A model generated the notes under the pieces. The model did no database searches, was not told the origin of the DNA, and worked only from the letters and a program-made list of their open reading frames with translations. From the IMG/VR virus record IMGVR_UViG_3300032046_000019, positions 1 to 64,000 of that record: a stretch of DNA of 64,000 bases. The stretch is one strand, 5' to 3'. Below, piece by piece: positions 62,408 to 64,000 of the stretch. Origin of the DNA: a virus. Position numbers and translations under genes: made by a program. Numbering within the stretch: the stretch's first letter is position 1; each line of letters starts with the position of its first letter.

Positions 62408-62836
62408 ATGAGTACAAAAAATTCAAAAGACTTAATAAGAGACTTAATAAAAGAAGAATTGATTTTATATAAACAAAAACAAATAAATGAAAGTTTTGTT
62501 GGCGTTGCTATGTTGGCTGCTCTTGGGGCAGTTATAACAAAAGTTGTAACATCTGTTATGAAAGATTATTCACAAAATATACAAAGTGGGCAAAAGGCAA
62601 CAAGCGAAGCCTCTATGAAATATTTATCTAATCTAATGAAAACTTCTTTTTTGTCCGACCCAAGAGTGACCTCTCAGATAGAGTCATATAAAAGTTTAAA
62701 GACTCCTGAAGATAAAGAGAAAATTAAAACAGAGATTTTTAGACTTATTAAGTCAACATTGGAAAATAAATTCAATATTGAACCAAGAGACTCCAGTAAA
62801 ATATCATATATCGTTGTTACTGATTTATTCAGATAA
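62408..62836 (+). CDS. Tagged protein (amphipathic-helix type), 142 aa
   Basis: It starts MSTKNSKDLIRDLIKEELIL, a variant of the tag ending I-K-E; a short hydrophobic segment (VGVAMLAALGAVITKVV) and a helical body follow. Plus-strand gene in a minus block. Proposed packaged protein. Confidence 0.7.
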   Translation: MSTKNSKDLIRDLIKEELILYKQKQINESFVGVAMLAALGAVITKVVTSVMKDYSQNIQSGQKATSEASMKYLSNLMKTSFLSDPRVTSQIESYKSLKTPEDKEKIKTEIFRLIKSTLENKFNIEPRDSSKISYIVVTDLFR

Positions 62837-63028
62837 ACGTTCTATCAGTTCTTTTTTTATGGCGGTACCAACAACTGCTCCAGCAAAAACAATTCCAAGT
62901 GCTTTAAATGTTATATCTTCGCCGCTTGTAGCGACCATTAATACACTTGTGGCTCCTACAATTAATAGAGGCCCAATTAAATAATATTTTATTCTACCAA
63001 GAATTGTATCTTTTACATTTTTTTTCAT
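62825..63028 (-). CDS. Small membrane protein, 67 aa
   Basis: Two hydrophobic segments (YYLIGPLLIVGATSVLMVA and FKALGIVFAGAVVGTAI) with a basic start; a membrane hairpin. Overlaps the end of the convergent tagged gene by 12 bases. Unknown function. Confidence 0.6.
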   Translation of the reverse strand: MKKNVKDTILGRIKYYLIGPLLIVGATSVLMVATSGEDITFKALGIVFAGAVVGTAIKKELIERLSE

Positions 63029-63056
63029 TATTATATCTCCTAAACATAAATAGAAA

Positions 63057-63701
63057 CTATAAACATACTTTATTTTTTATAAATAATTCTTCTATATAAC
63101 ATGGCAATGTTTCATACCAGGTTTTTTCTTTAAAAACATCAGGTAAGTTTAAAGTAATAATATCATTATAAGGTGAATTTTCTGGTGTGCTCCACTTTCT
63201 TGTATTTAAAATATAATTGTAAAATTGAACATAGGCATTTGCTTTTTGTATATAAGAATTTACATCTATTCTTAGATTATATTTTTTTATTTTTTCTACT
63301 GTTCTTTTCTCACAATCAAGTTCCAGTTCTCTAGTTCGTTCAATGTGAAATTTTATATTTTCAATTTCATTACCACTAAGCCAACTATCAACTATATCAC
63401 AAGAAAGATTGTTCTCCCAAATTTTATCATTTTCTAACCACTGATCCATATGACAGGATTCGTGTACTAATGTCGAAAGAAAATTTTCTTGGATATTTTT
63501 TATGTTTTTTAAATTTTTTCCAATTGAACAAACAAGAATTGGACTTTTGGTTTTTTTATCAACATTGTCAAAATACCCACAACACTCTATTGAATCCAAA
63601 TACATAATAGAATCTGTTTTTGATAAAATCAATTCTACATTACTTTGTTCACATAAAATTTTTAAGTCATTTACAAATATTTGTTGTGGGCTTTTAATCA
63701 T
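63057..63701 (-). CDS. HExxH metallopeptidase-like protein, 214 aa
   Basis: NFLSTLVHESCHMDQWLEND holds H80-E-x-x-H84, and RTRELELDCEKRT 40 residues later supplies acidic residues in the position of the third ligand of gluzincins. It looks like a minimal M78/SprT-like zinc protease. No signal peptide. Substrate unknown. Confidence 0.65.
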   Translation of the reverse strand: MIKSPQQIFVNDLKILCEQSNVELILSKTDSIMYLDSIECCGYFDNVDKKTKSPILVCSIGKNLKNIKNIQENFLSTLVHESCHMDQWLENDKIWENNLSCDIVDSWLSGNEIENIKFHIERTRELELDCEKRTVEKIKKYNLRIDVNSYIQKANAYVQFYNYILNTRKWSTPENSPYNDIITLNLPDVFKEKTWYETLPCYIEELFIKNKVCL

Positions 63702-63704
63702 ATT

Positions 63705-64000
63705 TTATCTTCCCGATGAACCAAAACCTGCTTCTTTTCTATCTGAAGTGTCTCTAATTACATCTGTTTCATGTACTACAATTGAACAATTATTATTCAC
63801 ACTAACACACTCGGTTGCTACAGTGGTTGTATTTGAAAACACTGGATATACTACAAACTGTGCTATTCTGTCGCCTTTTGAAACAACATAATCTTGGTCT
63901 GTTGAATTAACCAAGGCAACTTTAATAACACCAGTATAACTCAGAGTGTCTACAATCCCGCCTACAGGGAAGATTCCCTTGCTAGCTAGTCCTGACCTAC
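63705..64000 (-). CDS. dut: dUTPase (trimeric), 5' end beyond the window
   Basis: The frame is open to the window edge and reads LASKGIFPVGGIVDTLSYTG, then VALVNSTDQDYVVSKGDRIA and QFVVYPV, and ends AGFGSSGR, matching dUTPase motifs 2-5. Hydrolyses dUTP to keep uracil out of phage DNA. Only the C-terminal 98 residues are in the window. Confidence 0.92.
   Translation of the reverse strand, partial: RSGLASKGIFPVGGIVDTLSYTGVIKVALVNSTDQDYVVSKGDRIAQFVVYPVFSNTTTVATECVSVNNNCSIVVHETDVIRDTSDRKEAGFGSSGR

Overview
The window is a piece of a large AT-rich tailed-phage genome, most likely a jumbo-type dsDNA phage. It carries a phage-style replication set: a C-family DNA polymerase (DnaE type), a DnaQ-like exonuclease, a DnaB-type helicase, a 5'-3' exonuclease, an ATP-dependent DNA ligase, an RNA ligase, a B12-type ribonucleotide reductase and a dUTPase. 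It also carries a block of virion or fibre-like proteins and dozens of tiny, tightly packed genes of unknown function. I see no rRNA, tRNA, CRISPR array or transposase. The host cannot be named. Sec-type signal peptides on an L,D-transpeptidase, a DNase I-like enzyme and a putative metalloprotease show that products are exported into the host envelope.

Layout. Positions 1-2.1 kb (minus): Gly/Pro-rich protein and a superoxide-dismutase-like protein. 2.1-2.8 kb: about 740 bp without a gene, with strongly biased base composition. 2.8-16.3 kb (mostly minus): a dense array of small genes. Many belong to one undescribed paralogous family with a G-x-x-Y-x-[IV] motif near the front and an FYS-x-x-x-N motif near the end. 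This stretch also has a zinc-repeat protein and a secreted L,D-transpeptidase. 16.3-29.9 kb (mostly minus): S24-like protein, DNA ligase, HREDGPA-repeat proteins, NadR-like kinase, M23-like protein, macro domain, secreted DNase I-like enzyme and an HNH-RNA ligase fusion. 29.9-35.5 kb (minus): DNA polymerase III alpha, ClpP-like protease and exonuclease. 35.6-49.4 kb (plus): virion or tail-fibre-like genes, including a 1308-residue repeat protein, and a patatin-like lipase. 49.4-54.7 kb: mixed strands, with a lectin-like protein and a P-loop kinase. 54.7-64 kb (minus): ribonucleotide reductase and DnaB helicase, each split by an intein, then a 5'-3' exonuclease, a metalloprotease-like protein and a dUTPase that runs off the end.

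Two systems stand out. First, several otherwise unrelated small proteins, many of them lone plus-strand genes inside minus-strand blocks, start with the same short amphipathic helix (MKIT..QLRKIIKEE type) ending in [I/L]-K-E. This resembles the capsid-targeting and prohead-protease tags of T4 internal proteins and could mark a set of packaged, injected proteins. Second, the G-x-x-Y / FYS-x-x-x-N family has been expanded to about 15 copies in 20 kb.

Three genes (DNA polymerase III alpha at its PHP motif, a zinc-motif protein, and one small family member) each need one +1 frame change to read through, and a fourth has an in-frame TAG. Either these are assembly indels or real decay, or the phage uses recoding. 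The polymerase case is the one worth checking first.
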